Part shown: in pieces, positions 52,949-61,777 of the stretch
How the letters are laid out: every line of letters begins with the position of its first letter
Numbering within the stretch: the stretch's first letter is position 1
NCBI GenBank assembly: GCA_965205045.1
Contig: OZ242031.1
Span: 4,526,001 to 4,590,000 of the forward strand
Origin: UBA6522 sp965205045
GTDB lineage: Bacteria; Pseudomonadota; Gammaproteobacteria; Steroidobacterales; Rariloculaceae
DNA: 64,000 bases
Direction of reading: 5' to 3'
The notes under the pieces: model-generated
Database searches by the model: none
The model's input: the letters and a program-made list of their open reading frames with translations, nothing else
What the model was told of the DNA's origin: nothing
Made by a program: the position numbers and the translations under genes

Positions 52949-53938
52949 ATGATTGCGAGCTACAAGGACCGATTCCGCAGTTCGGCAATCCTCCTGCTCA
53001 TCGCTACGCTCACGCCTGCCGTAGGGCTGGCCGAGCGCTTTCGCATGGGCGTTCCCACTCCCCCAACCCATGTCTGGACCATCGAAGCGATGGCCTTCGC
53101 CGAGAATCTCGAGGAACGGACGCAGGGCGCCCACTCGGTCGCCGTTTTCCCCGCCGGCCAACTCGGTAACGACGCGCAAATGCTGCAACAACTGCAGACC
53201 GGCGCGCTGGACATGGTCTTCATGCCCATCGCGGAGATCACCAACAGGCTGCCCGAGTTCGGCGCGCTGTACGCCCCCTACCTTGTCGACGATGTCGCGA
53301 GCGCGTCAGTTTTGTTGAACAGCGACATCGCCCGGGGGCTGCTGGATCAGCTTCCCGCCAGAATCGGGGTCGTCGGAATCGGCTATGCGCTTGGAGGAAT
53401 GCGGCAGATCGTGTCCCGAGATGCCATTTCCTCGGCGGAGGATCTGCGGGGACTCAAGTTGCGCGTCACGCCGTTGGAGCCCATCAGGGACTTCTATCTC
53501 GAGCTCGGTGCGGCGCCCATCCCGTTGCCCATCGGTTCCGTCTACGACGCTCTCGCCAACGGCCAGATTGACGCCATCGACATGGACATGGAGAACACCT
53601 GGAAGCAGCGATACCACTCCCTCGGCGAGACCGTCGTGCTGTCGAATCACATGATGTTCCCGATGATCGGGCTGGTCTCTGGCGTACGCTGGCGTACGCT
53701 GACGCCGGAAATGAGAGAGCTCGTCAGCTCGCTGATGACCGAGCACTTCTCGTCGATCGCGGCAACCTACGTGCAGGCGGAGATGGAGTACGAGGCGCAG
53801 CTACGGGAAGCCGGCATCGAGGTCCTGCGAGCCGGGCCGGAATTCTTCGGAGGCGCACTGGAGCGATGGGAAGAGAAGTGGCTTGTAACCGCTCCGATTC
53901 TCGAAGATCTGCGCCACCTCGCGGGCACCTTGCCTTAG
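52949..53938 (+). CDS. dctP: TRAP transporter substrate-binding protein (DctP family)
   Basis: A 329-residue periplasmic binding protein with signal peptide (SAILLLIATLTPAVGLAE). VAVFPAGQLGNDAQMLQQLQTGALDMVFMP is the DctP core, and LRGLKLRVTPLEPIRDFYLELGAAPIPLP carries the Arg that binds the substrate carboxylate. SVYDALANGQIDAIDMDMENTW completes the pattern. Next to transhydroxylase genes, a phenolic acid such as gallate is a reasonable substrate guess. A short direct repeat (CTGGCGTACG twice, near 53685) encodes part of GVRWRTLT. Confidence 0.93.
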   Translation: MIASYKDRFRSSAILLLIATLTPAVGLAERFRMGVPTPPTHVWTIEAMAFAENLEERTQGAHSVAVFPAGQLGNDAQMLQQLQTGALDMVFMPIAEITNRLPEFGALYAPYLVDDVASASVLLNSDIARGLLDQLPARIGVVGIGYALGGMRQIVSRDAISSAEDLRGLKLRVTPLEPIRDFYLELGAAPIPLPIGSVYDALANGQIDAIDMDMENTWKQRYHSLGETVVLSNHMMFPMIGLVSGVRWRTLTPEMRELVSSLMTEHFSSIAATYVQAEMEYEAQLREAGIEVLRAGPEFFGGALERWEEKWLVTAPILEDLRHLAGTLP

Positions 53939-53998
53939 GCGCCACTGCCCAGCACGCCAGGCATCCCACGGCGAAGGTTCCCCCGAATTCAAGCGACA

Positions 53999-54562
53999 AT
54001 GCACCTATCGCGACTGTCCGATGCGCTGCTTCGCCTGGAGAAGCTGCTGATCACGGCGCTGGCGGCCGTTCTCGTTCTTCTGATTCTTCTGAGTATTGTC
54101 ACGCGTGCCGCCGGTGCGCCCATCTTCTGGGTTGACGAGCTGGCCATCTACACGATGATCTGGATGGCACTCATCGGCGCCTCTGCGATGGTCAGGATGC
54201 GCTCCGGAGTCGCCGTGGTGCTGGTAACGGAGCTACTTCCGGCCACTCTCCGGAGATACGTCGCACGGTCGGTGGACGTACTCGTCGTCTTGTTCGCGGC
54301 CGTGGTGCTTTACCTGTGCTGGGGCTGGTACGAGCCGCTCTCGCTGGCGCGTAGCGGCTTCGACGGAGATCTGTTTGTTCGGAATACCTTCAATTTCATC
54401 TATAACGAACCCACCAACACGATCGGCATCAGGAAGTTCTGGATCTGGCTGGCCGTTCCGCTGATGGCGCTCGGCATGACGCTGCACGCGGTCGCAAACC
54501 TGCTGGAAGGTCCGCCCGAGGACGCGGCGGGGGACGACGGCAGCCAGACGCCGATGAGCTAG
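53999..54562 (+). CDS. dctQ: TRAP transporter small membrane subunit (DctQ family)
   Basis: A 187-residue protein with four membrane helices (ALAAVLVLLILLSIVTRAAG, AIYTMIWMALIGASAMVR, VLVVLFAAVVLYLCWGWYE and FWIWLAVPLMALGMTLHAVA). FWVDELAIYTMIWMALIGAS is the DctQ signature. It bridges the binding protein and the large permease subunit and lies 10 bases upstream of the dctM gene. Confidence 0.93.
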   Translation: MHLSRLSDALLRLEKLLITALAAVLVLLILLSIVTRAAGAPIFWVDELAIYTMIWMALIGASAMVRMRSGVAVVLVTELLPATLRRYVARSVDVLVVLFAAVVLYLCWGWYEPLSLARSGFDGDLFVRNTFNFIYNEPTNTIGIRKFWIWLAVPLMALGMTLHAVANLLEGPPEDAAGDDGSQTPMS

Positions 54563-54572
54563 AGCGTAGACA

Positions 54573-55841
54573 GTGATTGGCCTGATCTTTCTCCTGCTTC
54601 TCTTCCTGGGCGTCCCGATTGCCTTCGTGCTGCTCGGTACCTCATTGGCCTATATCGAACTCTCCGATAACTCCGTTCTGTTTCAGTCCTTTCCTCAACA
54701 ACTCTTCAGCGGCATCGAGAAATACGGCCTGATGGCCATTCCGCTGTTCATGCTCGCCGGCGAGATCATGAATCGCGGCGGGCTGATCCGCCGCCTGATC
54801 GGGCTCGCAAGCATTTTCGTCTCCGGCCTCCGCGGCGGCCTGACCTACATCAACCTGCTCGCCAACATGATGATGGCCTCCATCATCGGTTCGGCAACCG
54901 CACAGATATCGATCATGACCCAGGCCATGGTCCCGGAAATGGAGAAGTCAGGTTACAGGCGGGATTTCGCCGCTGCGACCACGGCCGCCGGCGGACTCCT
55001 GTCGCCCATCATCCCGCCATCGATGCTGTTCATCATCTTCGGCGTCCTCGGCCAGATTGCCATCGGCGACCTGTTTATCGCCGGCATCGTCCCGGGTCTC
55101 ATGCTGGCGTCGGGCTTTATCCTGGTCGTCGCGCTGCTCGGAATCGTTCATGATTTTCCGCGAGGGCGGTGGCCGACAGGCAAGGAGATGCTGCGCGCCG
55201 CACTGAGGGGACTGCCATCGACGACCGTGCCGATCGTTATCGTCGGCGGCATCCTGCTCGGAATCTTCTCACCGACGGAATCGGCCGCGGCAGCCGCTCT
55301 CACAGCGCTGGTCATCGGCAGATTCGTTCACAAGGAACTCGCGTTCGACGAGCTTCCCGACATGCTGCTGCGAACCGCGATCAACTCGACGACGGTGCTG
55401 TTTCTGATCGCAACGGCGAACGTCTTCGGCTGGGTCATCGTATTCGAAGAAGTACCGCAGCGCCTGACGCTCTGGTTGACCCAACTCTCGGACGATCCAT
55501 TCGTCTTCATGGTGCTGGTCAACCTGGGACTGCTCCTGATCGGCGCCTTTATCGACTCGATCGCCGCTCTGATCCTCATCGTGCCGCTGCTGCTGCCGAT
55601 CGCGGTACAGACTTACGGAATCGACCCCTTCCACTTCGGTGTCGTCATCTGCATCAACCTTGTACTGGGCATCCTGACGCCACCTGTAGGGACAGGTCTC
55701 TTTATCTCTGCAACACTGGCACGCGTAAGGCCCGGGAAACTGTTCATCGCCCTGCTCCCGTTTCTGTTGGTCACCTTCGGCATTCTCATCCTGCTGAGCT
55801 GGCAACCCCAGCTTGTGACCTTCGTCCTGACGGGCCGGTAG
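54573..55841 (+). CDS. dctM: TRAP transporter large permease subunit (DctM family)
   Basis: A 422-residue inner-membrane permease with about twelve helices. Hallmarks are LLFLGVPIAFVLLGTSLAYI, YGLMAIPLFMLAGEIMNRGG, MASIIGSATAQISIMTQ, GGLLSPIIPPSMLFIIFG and NLVLGILTPPVGTGLFI. The start is GTG at 54573. It closes the marR-transhydroxylase-TRAP unit and converges on the Uma2 gene with only three bases between the stops. Confidence 0.95.
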   Translation: MIGLIFLLLLFLGVPIAFVLLGTSLAYIELSDNSVLFQSFPQQLFSGIEKYGLMAIPLFMLAGEIMNRGGLIRRLIGLASIFVSGLRGGLTYINLLANMMMASIIGSATAQISIMTQAMVPEMEKSGYRRDFAAATTAAGGLLSPIIPPSMLFIIFGVLGQIAIGDLFIAGIVPGLMLASGFILVVALLGIVHDFPRGRWPTGKEMLRAALRGLPSTTVPIVIVGGILLGIFSPTESAAAAALTALVIGRFVHKELAFDELPDMLLRTAINSTTVLFLIATANVFGWVIVFEEVPQRLTLWLTQLSDDPFVFMVLVNLGLLLIGAFIDSIAALILIVPLLLPIAVQTYGIDPFHFGVVICINLVLGILTPPVGTGLFISATLARVRPGKLFIALLPFLLVTFGILILLSWQPQLVTFVLTGR

Positions 55842-55844
55842 CGA

Positions 55845-56828
55845 CTACGTCCGGTACAGCAGTTCGTCCGCCGTGTCGCAGCGGACGATGCGCTCGCCGG
55901 CTTTGGCAAGCTGTGCCGGATCGGTAACGGTTTCAAGCCGTCGGGCGAACTCCGACGCCGCCGCGCCGCCGAACCTCACTTCTACCAGGAGGCGCAGCGT
56001 TTCCCGATGGGCCGCCACGCTTTGCTCGGCGCCCTGCTGGCGGGCCTGGCGTCGCTGCGAGCGCAGCATCGGATCGTCGTCCGGCCCGGTGCCTTCGCGC
56101 GCGCCCAGCACCGCGCCCACGCGCTCCAAGACCGCGATCGTCCCGGCCGACGGCACCGGTTCGTCAAGGGCGGCATGAATCTCGCCCGCCGTCCAGCCCG
56201 GAAACGCCCGGCTCTCCCCGGAGACCCGGTACGCGCCGCCCTCCAGCAAGTAAATGGTCAACTCCGGCAGGCGGCTCTTCGGGCGGCTCGGCGACGCCGC
56301 GCTCGGCACCTGAATCCACACCTCCGGGAAGCCCCACGCCTCGTACAGCTTCAGCTTGCCCCGGCGCGCGTCCGTGGAGTGATCCACCTCCACCACCACG
56401 TCGGGGAAATCGTGCTCGCCGACCGCCATCGACACGTCCCAGGGCACGCTCGCCGACAAAGGGCGCAGGTAAAGCGACTGGTCCGCCTGCATGACGCGCC
56501 GGGGGGCGCCGTCCGCGTCCCGCACCACCAGGCCCACCGGCCCCAGGCAGGCGATGGGCGAGCCGCGCACCTGCGCGATGCGCTCGGCCAACCCGGCCAG
56601 CCGCTGCGACGGGCGCTCGTGGGCCGCCGTCACCGGCGGCTCGGCCACCCAGGCCGTCGCCGCCTCCGCGTCCCAGAACTCCAGCCGGCCCTCGTACGCG
56701 TCGAGATCGGAGCGGCTCATGGGGATGGGCGTGCAGCCCGGGAATTCGAGCCCCGGCAGGTCAGGGGGCGTCCAGCCATCCGGCACGGCGGGTTCGGTCG
56801 GTTGAAGTATCGGCTCCGGACGGTTCAC
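55845..56828 (-). CDS. Uma2-family (DUF820) restriction-endonuclease-fold protein
   Basis: A 327-residue protein. The PD-(D/E)XK core is DFPDVVVEVDHSTDARRGKLKLYEAWGFPEVWIQ (cut), with Asp, Glu and Lys in the expected places. The C-terminal 60 residues (RLETVTDPAQLAKAGERIVRCDTADEL) resemble the tail seen in Rpn/Uma2-type proteins. Such genes are often multi-copy, and their biological role is unknown. It has its own 167-base upstream gap, with nothing else recognised there. Confidence 0.78.
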   Translation of the reverse strand: MNRPEPILQPTEPAVPDGWTPPDLPGLEFPGCTPIPMSRSDLDAYEGRLEFWDAEAATAWVAEPPVTAAHERPSQRLAGLAERIAQVRGSPIACLGPVGLVVRDADGAPRRVMQADQSLYLRPLSASVPWDVSMAVGEHDFPDVVVEVDHSTDARRGKLKLYEAWGFPEVWIQVPSAASPSRPKSRLPELTIYLLEGGAYRVSGESRAFPGWTAGEIHAALDEPVPSAGTIAVLERVGAVLGAREGTGPDDDPMLRSQRRQARQQGAEQSVAAHRETLRLLVEVRFGGAAASEFARRLETVTDPAQLAKAGERIVRCDTADELLYRT

Positions 56829-56995
56829 AGGTTTGCTCGCACTACGCTGATGCCCCCATTCTAGCCGCGCATGCCGTACCGCATCTATACCGAATCAGTT
56901 GCCTTGGCTATCTGGGAGAAACAACACCGCGCTGGACAATCCGGGGGCTTCCCTCGGGGACCGCATGCCGAGTGCGGTCGATGAGATAGCGAGCG

Positions 56996-58243
56996 CTACC
57001 CCCCGATCCACTCCACCACCGTACTCACCCCCATCCCGACGCCGACGCACAGCGTGGCCAGCCCGTAGAACGGCCGGGGCTGCTGCGGCGCGCGTCGTTT
57101 CATTTCGTGGATGAGCGTGACCAGGATGCGGGCGCCCGAGCAGCCCGTGGGATGGCCCAGCGCAATGGCACCGCCGTTTACGTTGGTGATGTCGTGGCGC
57201 AACCCCAGCTTGCGCATGCAGGCCAGGGTCTGGGCCGCGAACGCCTCGTTGATCTCGATCAGGCCGATGTCGTCCAGAGTCAGGCCCAGGCGATCCAGCA
57301 GCTTTCTGGTGGAGGGGACCGGACCGTAGCCCATGACGCCCGGGTCGACACCCGCCACGGCGGAGCCAACCCAACGTACCAGGGGGCGGAGGCCGAGCTG
57401 CGATGCCCGCTCGCCCACGGTGAGAACCAGCGCCGCAGCGCCGTCATTGATGCCGCTTGAATTGCCCGCCGTAACCGTCCCGCCCTTCTGAAACGCCGGC
57501 CGCAGTTTTGCCAGCCGCTCCAGGCTCGTATCCACCTCGTAGTGGCCATTGACGTGCCGGTAACGTGGATGTTCGTCGACGTCCACAATCAGGGGATCGC
57601 CGCGCCGCCGCGGAACCTCCACCGGGACGATCTCATCCGTGAACCGGCCGTCGTTGATGGCCGCGACGGCGCGCCTCTGGCTTTCCAGTGCGAAGGCGTC
57701 CTGATCCTCGCGGCTGATCTGCATGTCCTCGGCCAGCGCCTCCGCCGTCTGCCCAAGGCTGATGATCGGATACAGGGCATCCATTTTCGGATTGTTGTAG
57801 CGCCAGCCCACCGTGGTGTCGTACATGACGGGCGGTTTGGTGCTCGGGGTCCGATCGGGCTTCGGCACGCTCCACGGCGCCCGGCTCATGGACTCCACGC
57901 CGCTGCCGATACAGATATCGGCCTCCCCGGCCAGGATGGTCTTGGCGGCCAGGTTGACCGACTCCAGCGCCGACGAGCACAACCGGTTGACGGTCACTCC
58001 CGGCACCGTGCTCGGGAACCCCGCCAGCAATGTCGCCATGCGCGCCACGTTGCGGTTGTCCTCCCCCGCCTGGTTGCTGCAGCCCGCGTAGACGTCGTCT
58101 ACGGTGGCGGGGTCGATCCCTGTCCGGCGTATCAGCGCCTCGTAGGTCACTGCCAGCAGATCGTCCGGCCGCACGCTGGATAACCCGCCGCCGTAGGCTC
58201 CGATCGGCGTGCGAACGCCGTCGACGATGACAACTTCCTTCAT
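56996..58243 (-). CDS. acetyl-CoA acyltransferase / 3-oxoadipyl-CoA thiolase-like
   Basis: A 415-residue thiolase. VNRLCSSALESVNLAAKTI holds the nucleophilic Cys, GINDGAAALVLT and INEAFAAQTL follow, NGGAIALGHPTGCSGARI holds the His, and LCVGVGMG holds the second Cys, with Val in place of the usual Gly in CxGGxG. The ATG at 58243 lies just after AAGGAGA. It could serve fatty-acid or aromatic (beta-ketoadipate) breakdown; closeness to the phenolic locus favours the latter weakly. Confidence 0.9.
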   Translation of the reverse strand: MKEVVIVDGVRTPIGAYGGGLSSVRPDDLLAVTYEALIRRTGIDPATVDDVYAGCSNQAGEDNRNVARMATLLAGFPSTVPGVTVNRLCSSALESVNLAAKTILAGEADICIGSGVESMSRAPWSVPKPDRTPSTKPPVMYDTTVGWRYNNPKMDALYPIISLGQTAEALAEDMQISREDQDAFALESQRRAVAAINDGRFTDEIVPVEVPRRRGDPLIVDVDEHPRYRHVNGHYEVDTSLERLAKLRPAFQKGGTVTAGNSSGINDGAAALVLTVGERASQLGLRPLVRWVGSAVAGVDPGVMGYGPVPSTRKLLDRLGLTLDDIGLIEINEAFAAQTLACMRKLGLRHDITNVNGGAIALGHPTGCSGARILVTLIHEMKRRAPQQPRPFYGLATLCVGVGMGVSTVVEWIGG

Positions 58244-58378
58244 TCGAACAATCTCCTTCGGCGATATGCGGCTGCGATCATGGCGCAGGCATCGAAACAA
58301 ATCGATATTAGCGCATCACTGATCGCAAAATCGCCCATGTGGCGTGCGTGCAAATCATTGCTGAATGCCTCGGCAGGT

Positions 58379-58570
58379 TCACGCCCTTGATGTTGGCATG
58401 TCACCCGCGAAGCGGCGCAGATCGCCCTCGACACGCGGGATGGGGCGGGAGCTGCCGCGCCGCTTGACGATGACCGGACTCAACGGTTCCCAGAGCTTGC
58501 CGTCGGGCGAGGATTCGTGCTCGAACGACGTCTCCGCACTCGCCACCAGATTGCCATGGCCGACGGATGG
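58379..58570 (-). pseudogene. relic of a phage virion morphogenesis (Mu gpG-like) gene
   Basis: Inside the otherwise non-coding 58244-58662 gap, the minus strand reads ASAETSFEHESSPDGKLW, EPLSPVIVKRRG and IPRVEGDLRRFAGDM to a stop at 58379. This pattern (FE-x-SPDGxxWxPLSP, then GDLRR) is that of phage virion morphogenesis proteins. No start codon or other phage gene is nearby. It is a decayed fragment; the remaining bases of the gap hold nothing recognisable. Confidence 0.45.
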
Positions 58571-58662
58571 ATTGCGTTCGGGTCCGGGCGCGCGCGGACA
58601 CGGCGCCGAAGGCGCGGGACATGCCGGCCGGCGGGGGAGTCGCGGCCCCCCGCCGGCCGGGT

Positions 58663-59298
58663 TCATGACGTGCCGCCCGGTTCCGTGGCCCCGCCGCCGG
58701 TATCGTCGGCGCCGTCCGCCTCCCCGGCGCGCGTGTCGCCCTCGAAGAGCAGCAGGTCGGCGCGCGCGGGCACGTAGGGCTCCCTCGCATCGGCGCAGAT
58801 CATCCGGCCGGCGACGGGGCCGGCGTAGACGATCGTCTCGTCCTGCGGGCCGCCGTCGTAGGGGCCCGGGTGCTCGTACTCGGCGTACTCGTGGCCGGCG
58901 TCCGGGTGCGCCCTGCCGTGGTGGATGAAGCCGTCCGCGGCGCCGCCGTCCCGGGCGAAACCGCAGTTGCGGTATTTCCATCCCCCTTCCCAGTCCCCGT
59001 CCGCGTCCCACAGGCACATGTCCCAGCGTTGCCCGGTGTGCAGCTCGAAGGTGTAGACCGGCGTTTGCATGTCGCCCATGGCGGCGGCGAGCGCTTCGGC
59101 CCGCGCATGGGCGGTGTCGGCGAGCGCCCAGCAGAAGTGCTCGCCGTAGCCGTACCCGGCCAGTTCGCGGCCGGCGAAGGACTCCACCGGGTTCTCCGGT
59201 TCCACGGCCTCCACGCCGGATTGGCCGAAGGCCGGGGAGCCGAGGATGAGGATGGGCGCGGCCGCGATGCCGGCGGCGGTGCGGTTCAAGGTAATCAT
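58663..59298 (-). CDS. secreted protein sharing a DxCLW module with its upstream neighbour
   Basis: A 211-residue protein with a signal peptide (TAAGIAAAPILILGSPAFGQ). No known family was recognised. A central segment WDMCLWDADGDWEGGWKYRNC closely resembles FDLCLWAPDPNWRDAPAYASC near the C-terminus of the upstream gene product, and later VAGRMICADA matches APGLMACVVP there. The cysteines could form disulfides in the periplasm. The tail is acidic and Gly-rich. The ATG overlaps the upstream stop by four bases, so the two are made together. Confidence 0.65.
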   Translation of the reverse strand: MITLNRTAAGIAAAPILILGSPAFGQSGVEAVEPENPVESFAGRELAGYGYGEHFCWALADTAHARAEALAAAMGDMQTPVYTFELHTGQRWDMCLWDADGDWEGGWKYRNCGFARDGGAADGFIHHGRAHPDAGHEYAEYEHPGPYDGGPQDETIVYAGPVAGRMICADAREPYVPARADLLLFEGDTRAGEADGADDTGGGATEPGGTS

Positions 59299-61682
59299 TC
59301 GGTGTCCTCCGTCCCGGTGTTGTCGGGGTTGTCGGGCGCGATGCGCAGTCGCCAGGCGCCGCCTCCGGCGGCCGCTTCGGCGGGAACGACGCAGGCCATC
59401 AGCCCGGGCGCGCGTTCCACGGAAATCTCCTCCCGGCCGGCGCCCCGGACGGGGCTCGCGTGTTCGGGCAGCGCGCCGCCCGCGCCGCGGCAGGAGGCGT
59501 AGGCCGGGGCGTCCCTCCAGTTCGGGTCCGGCGCCCACAGGCACAGGTCGAAGTCCCGCGCGCTGTCGAGCCGGTAGGCCAGCCGCGCGCTCTCGCCGAG
59601 CGCGCCCAGCTCGGCGGCCCCGGGCACGAAACAGTACGGCGAACCGATGGCGCGCGCGCGCCGGCCGATCACCGGCGGCTGGGCGCGGCGGTTTCCCCGG
59701 CCCGGTTCCGCGGCCGGGCCCGGGACGCCCGGGACCGCCGCCGGCGCCCCGCCATGGCCCGGCGGGACGCCGCCGCCATGCTCCCCGGGCGCAGCGTCCT
59801 CCCCGTCCGATGCCGTCGGCGGGCCGCGCCGCCCCTCCTCGCCGGAACCCGGCGGGGTCCCCTCTTCGGGCGTCCCCGCCGCCGGCGCCGCCGGCGCCGC
59901 GGCCGGCGCCCCGGTCACCTCGATGCGGTAGGTCGTCGTGCCGCCCGCCATCACCCACAGCTCGGTCGCGCCGCCGTCCGGCGCCAGCGCCAGCTCCACC
60001 GCCGTGCCCGAGGGCCGCACCCGCGCCGGGCGCGTGAAGGTCGTCCCGCCCCGGCGCGAGCCCGCGAACACGCTCGCCCCGCCGTCCCAGCGCGGCGCCA
60101 GCGTCACGCGCGCCGTCCCCGCCGGCACCGACGCCCGGTACGACAGCACATCCGTCGAGAAGGCCGGGCTCAGCGCCACCGCCCCCGAACCGGCCGCGAG
60201 CGCGAGCCCGGTCACGGTCTGCGGGTCGCGCTCCTGCGTCCTCGCCGCGTTCTGGGGGTCCTGGACAATGACGGTCACCCGGGCGCCCAGGTAATCCGCC
60301 GGGACCTCCGGCGAGTCGACGCCGTGGTCGACAACCAGGACCTCGTTGCGGGAGTCCGCGTCCCTTCCGGCGCTGACCGTGAACGTTATCGGGCCCGTGT
60401 CTCCCGCCTCGACCCGGACCCGCCCGGGAGAGACCGCGATCGCGCCGGGGTCGCTGTCGCCGGGGACGCTGACGCGCGGGGAAATGTACGCGGCGTCCCC
60501 GAGCGGCTCCTTCAGGCGGACGGTGTAGGTCGCGCTGCCGCCCTCCTCCACCGACACCTGGCCCGGGGAAGCGGCCAGATATTTGCAGTCGTCGTCGATG
60601 ATTTCGATCGAAATCACCAGGCCATGGTGGCGGTCCTGCCGGTCCCAGCCTCCCCAGTCGGGACCGCCGCCGCTGCCGTGGTGCCTGATCCAGTACCGGG
60701 TGCCGGGCGGCGACTTGCACTCGTTGTCGTCCACGGCGGTGAGCCTGACCGATTTGGGATTCATCCAGTCCGTGTGGAGGTAGGACTGGGCCGGAAAGGT
60801 GACCGCGTTGTGGATCGTGAGCAGTCCGTTGTCGACCTGGGGGTAGTCGCTGCCGTCCGGCCGGACGTTGTGGTGTCGCGGCGTGATGGTCAGATCCGCG
60901 GTCGGCGGCTGGTCGATCGCGATGGGGTAGGTGATCGATGTGCCCTCGGCGATCTTCAGCCGTCCGGGTCCGAGCGGGTAGAGCCCCGGGGTGGACATGC
61001 TGCCGGCGCGGCCCAGCGAGGGATGCGCCAGCCTCACCGCGACCTGCTGGTTGTCGGTCCAGTCCGTGGCTGGATCGTACGACCATTTGACGCCGCCCTC
61101 CTCAGCTGTGGTGGCGTCGTTGGCGGCAAGCGGTGTTCCGTCGACGGTCAGCGTCGCGAACCTGCCGATGGCGACCTCAGAGTCGGGGCCGGTGGAGCCC
61201 GGATTGCGCTTGTTGAAGAGAATGAAAGCGTTGGCAGGGAGTGTACCGCCGTTTATATGCACAACCAAGTGTAGTCTATTAGTTGCTGAATCCCAATAGA
61301 GTGACACGACCTTATAGTTCGCCCCGTTATAGGTGAATTCATCTTCCGACAAGACGGTCGAGCTTGAGCAGTTGTCCTGGGTGGCCTCACTGTTGTCGCA
61401 GCCGAAAAAGCCGTCGTCCTCATCGACTGTCAGCGTCGCCGACCAGATCTGGGACTGCGCCTGGGCGGGCGCGGCCGCGAACAGGCCGAGCGCGCCGAGC
61501 ACCAGCGCGAGGACGGGGAGGAGGGCGGGGCCGCGCCATGCGGACGCGGCCCGGCGCGGGCCCGCCGGAGCGGCCAAGCGGCCGCCGGTCAGTCCGGATG
61601 AAGGGGAGGGGAGCTTGCGTGCGCGCCCTCGATGGGCGGCGGCCGGTTCAGGCGGGCCGGCCTCCCGCCGCGCGCACCTCAT
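59295..61682 (-). CDS. large secreted beta-sandwich protein (Calx-beta / cadherin-like)
   Basis: About 795 residues from the ATG at 61682. After a long basic N-region comes a signal-like helix (ALLPVLALVLGALGLFAAAPAQAQ), a first domain with IWSATLTVDEDDGFFGCD, then Calx-beta-like repeats (QVSVEEGGSATYTVRLKEPL, GRVRVEAGDTGPITFTVSAG), a cadherin-like beta-sandwich (ALSPAFSTDVLSYRASVPAGTARVTLAP cut), a long Gly/Pro/Ala linker and the DLCLW cysteine module. Likely a surface or secreted adhesin-like protein. The start is uncertain: the frame is open to 61772 through a heptamer repeat, but a TATAAT there suggests the repeat is untranslated leader. Confidence 0.68.
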   Translation of the reverse strand: MRCARREAGPPEPAAAHRGRARKLPSPSSGLTGGRLAAPAGPRRAASAWRGPALLPVLALVLGALGLFAAAPAQAQSQIWSATLTVDEDDGFFGCDNSEATQDNCSSSTVLSEDEFTYNGANYKVVSLYWDSATNRLHLVVHINGGTLPANAFILFNKRNPGSTGPDSEVAIGRFATLTVDGTPLAANDATTAEEGGVKWSYDPATDWTDNQQVAVRLAHPSLGRAGSMSTPGLYPLGPGRLKIAEGTSITYPIAIDQPPTADLTITPRHHNVRPDGSDYPQVDNGLLTIHNAVTFPAQSYLHTDWMNPKSVRLTAVDDNECKSPPGTRYWIRHHGSGGGPDWGGWDRQDRHHGLVISIEIIDDDCKYLAASPGQVSVEEGGSATYTVRLKEPLGDAAYISPRVSVPGDSDPGAIAVSPGRVRVEAGDTGPITFTVSAGRDADSRNEVLVVDHGVDSPEVPADYLGARVTVIVQDPQNAARTQERDPQTVTGLALAAGSGAVALSPAFSTDVLSYRASVPAGTARVTLAPRWDGGASVFAGSRRGGTTFTRPARVRPSGTAVELALAPDGGATELWVMAGGTTTYRIEVTGAPAAAPAAPAAGTPEEGTPPGSGEEGRRGPPTASDGEDAAPGEHGGGVPPGHGGAPAAVPGVPGPAAEPGRGNRRAQPPVIGRRARAIGSPYCFVPGAAELGALGESARLAYRLDSARDFDLCLWAPDPNWRDAPAYASCRGAGGALPEHASPVRGAGREEISVERAPGLMACVVPAEAAAGGGAWRLRIAPDNPDNTGTEDTE

Positions 61683-61683
61683 C

Positions 61684-61767
61684 GCTCGGCGCTCGGCGCT
61701 CGGCGCTCGGCGCTCGGCGCTCGGCGCTCGGCGCTCGGCGCTCGGCGCTCGGCGCTCGGCGCTCGGC
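61684..61767. repeat. heptanucleotide tandem repeat, 12 copies
   Basis: GCTCGGC is repeated twelve times without error over 84 bases, directly upstream of the large secreted protein gene. Seven is not a multiple of three, so copy-number change would alter spacing in the leader or the frame if translated. Confidence 0.97.
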
Positions 61768-61771
61768 ACCA

Positions 61772-61777
61772 ATTATA
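61772..61777 (-). promoter_or_regulatory. -10 box before the heptamer repeat
   Basis: A perfect TATAAT on the minus strand, five bases before the repeat. Transcription would start inside or at the edge of the repeat. A TTGACA (61789-61784) lies only six bases upstream, too close to be its -35; TTGCGG (61799-61794) has proper spacing but is weak. Confidence 0.45.

Noticed and set aside
53681..53706. Short direct repeat in dctP as a recombination or attachment site
   Set aside because: It is a single 10-base duplication within a conserved coding stretch (GVRWRTLT) and shows no other sign of mobility.
59460..61274. A 604-codon plus-strand frame opposite the large secreted protein gene
   Set aside because: Arg/Ala/Pro-rich shadow frame; the minus strand carries a signal peptide and recognisable beta-sandwich repeats.
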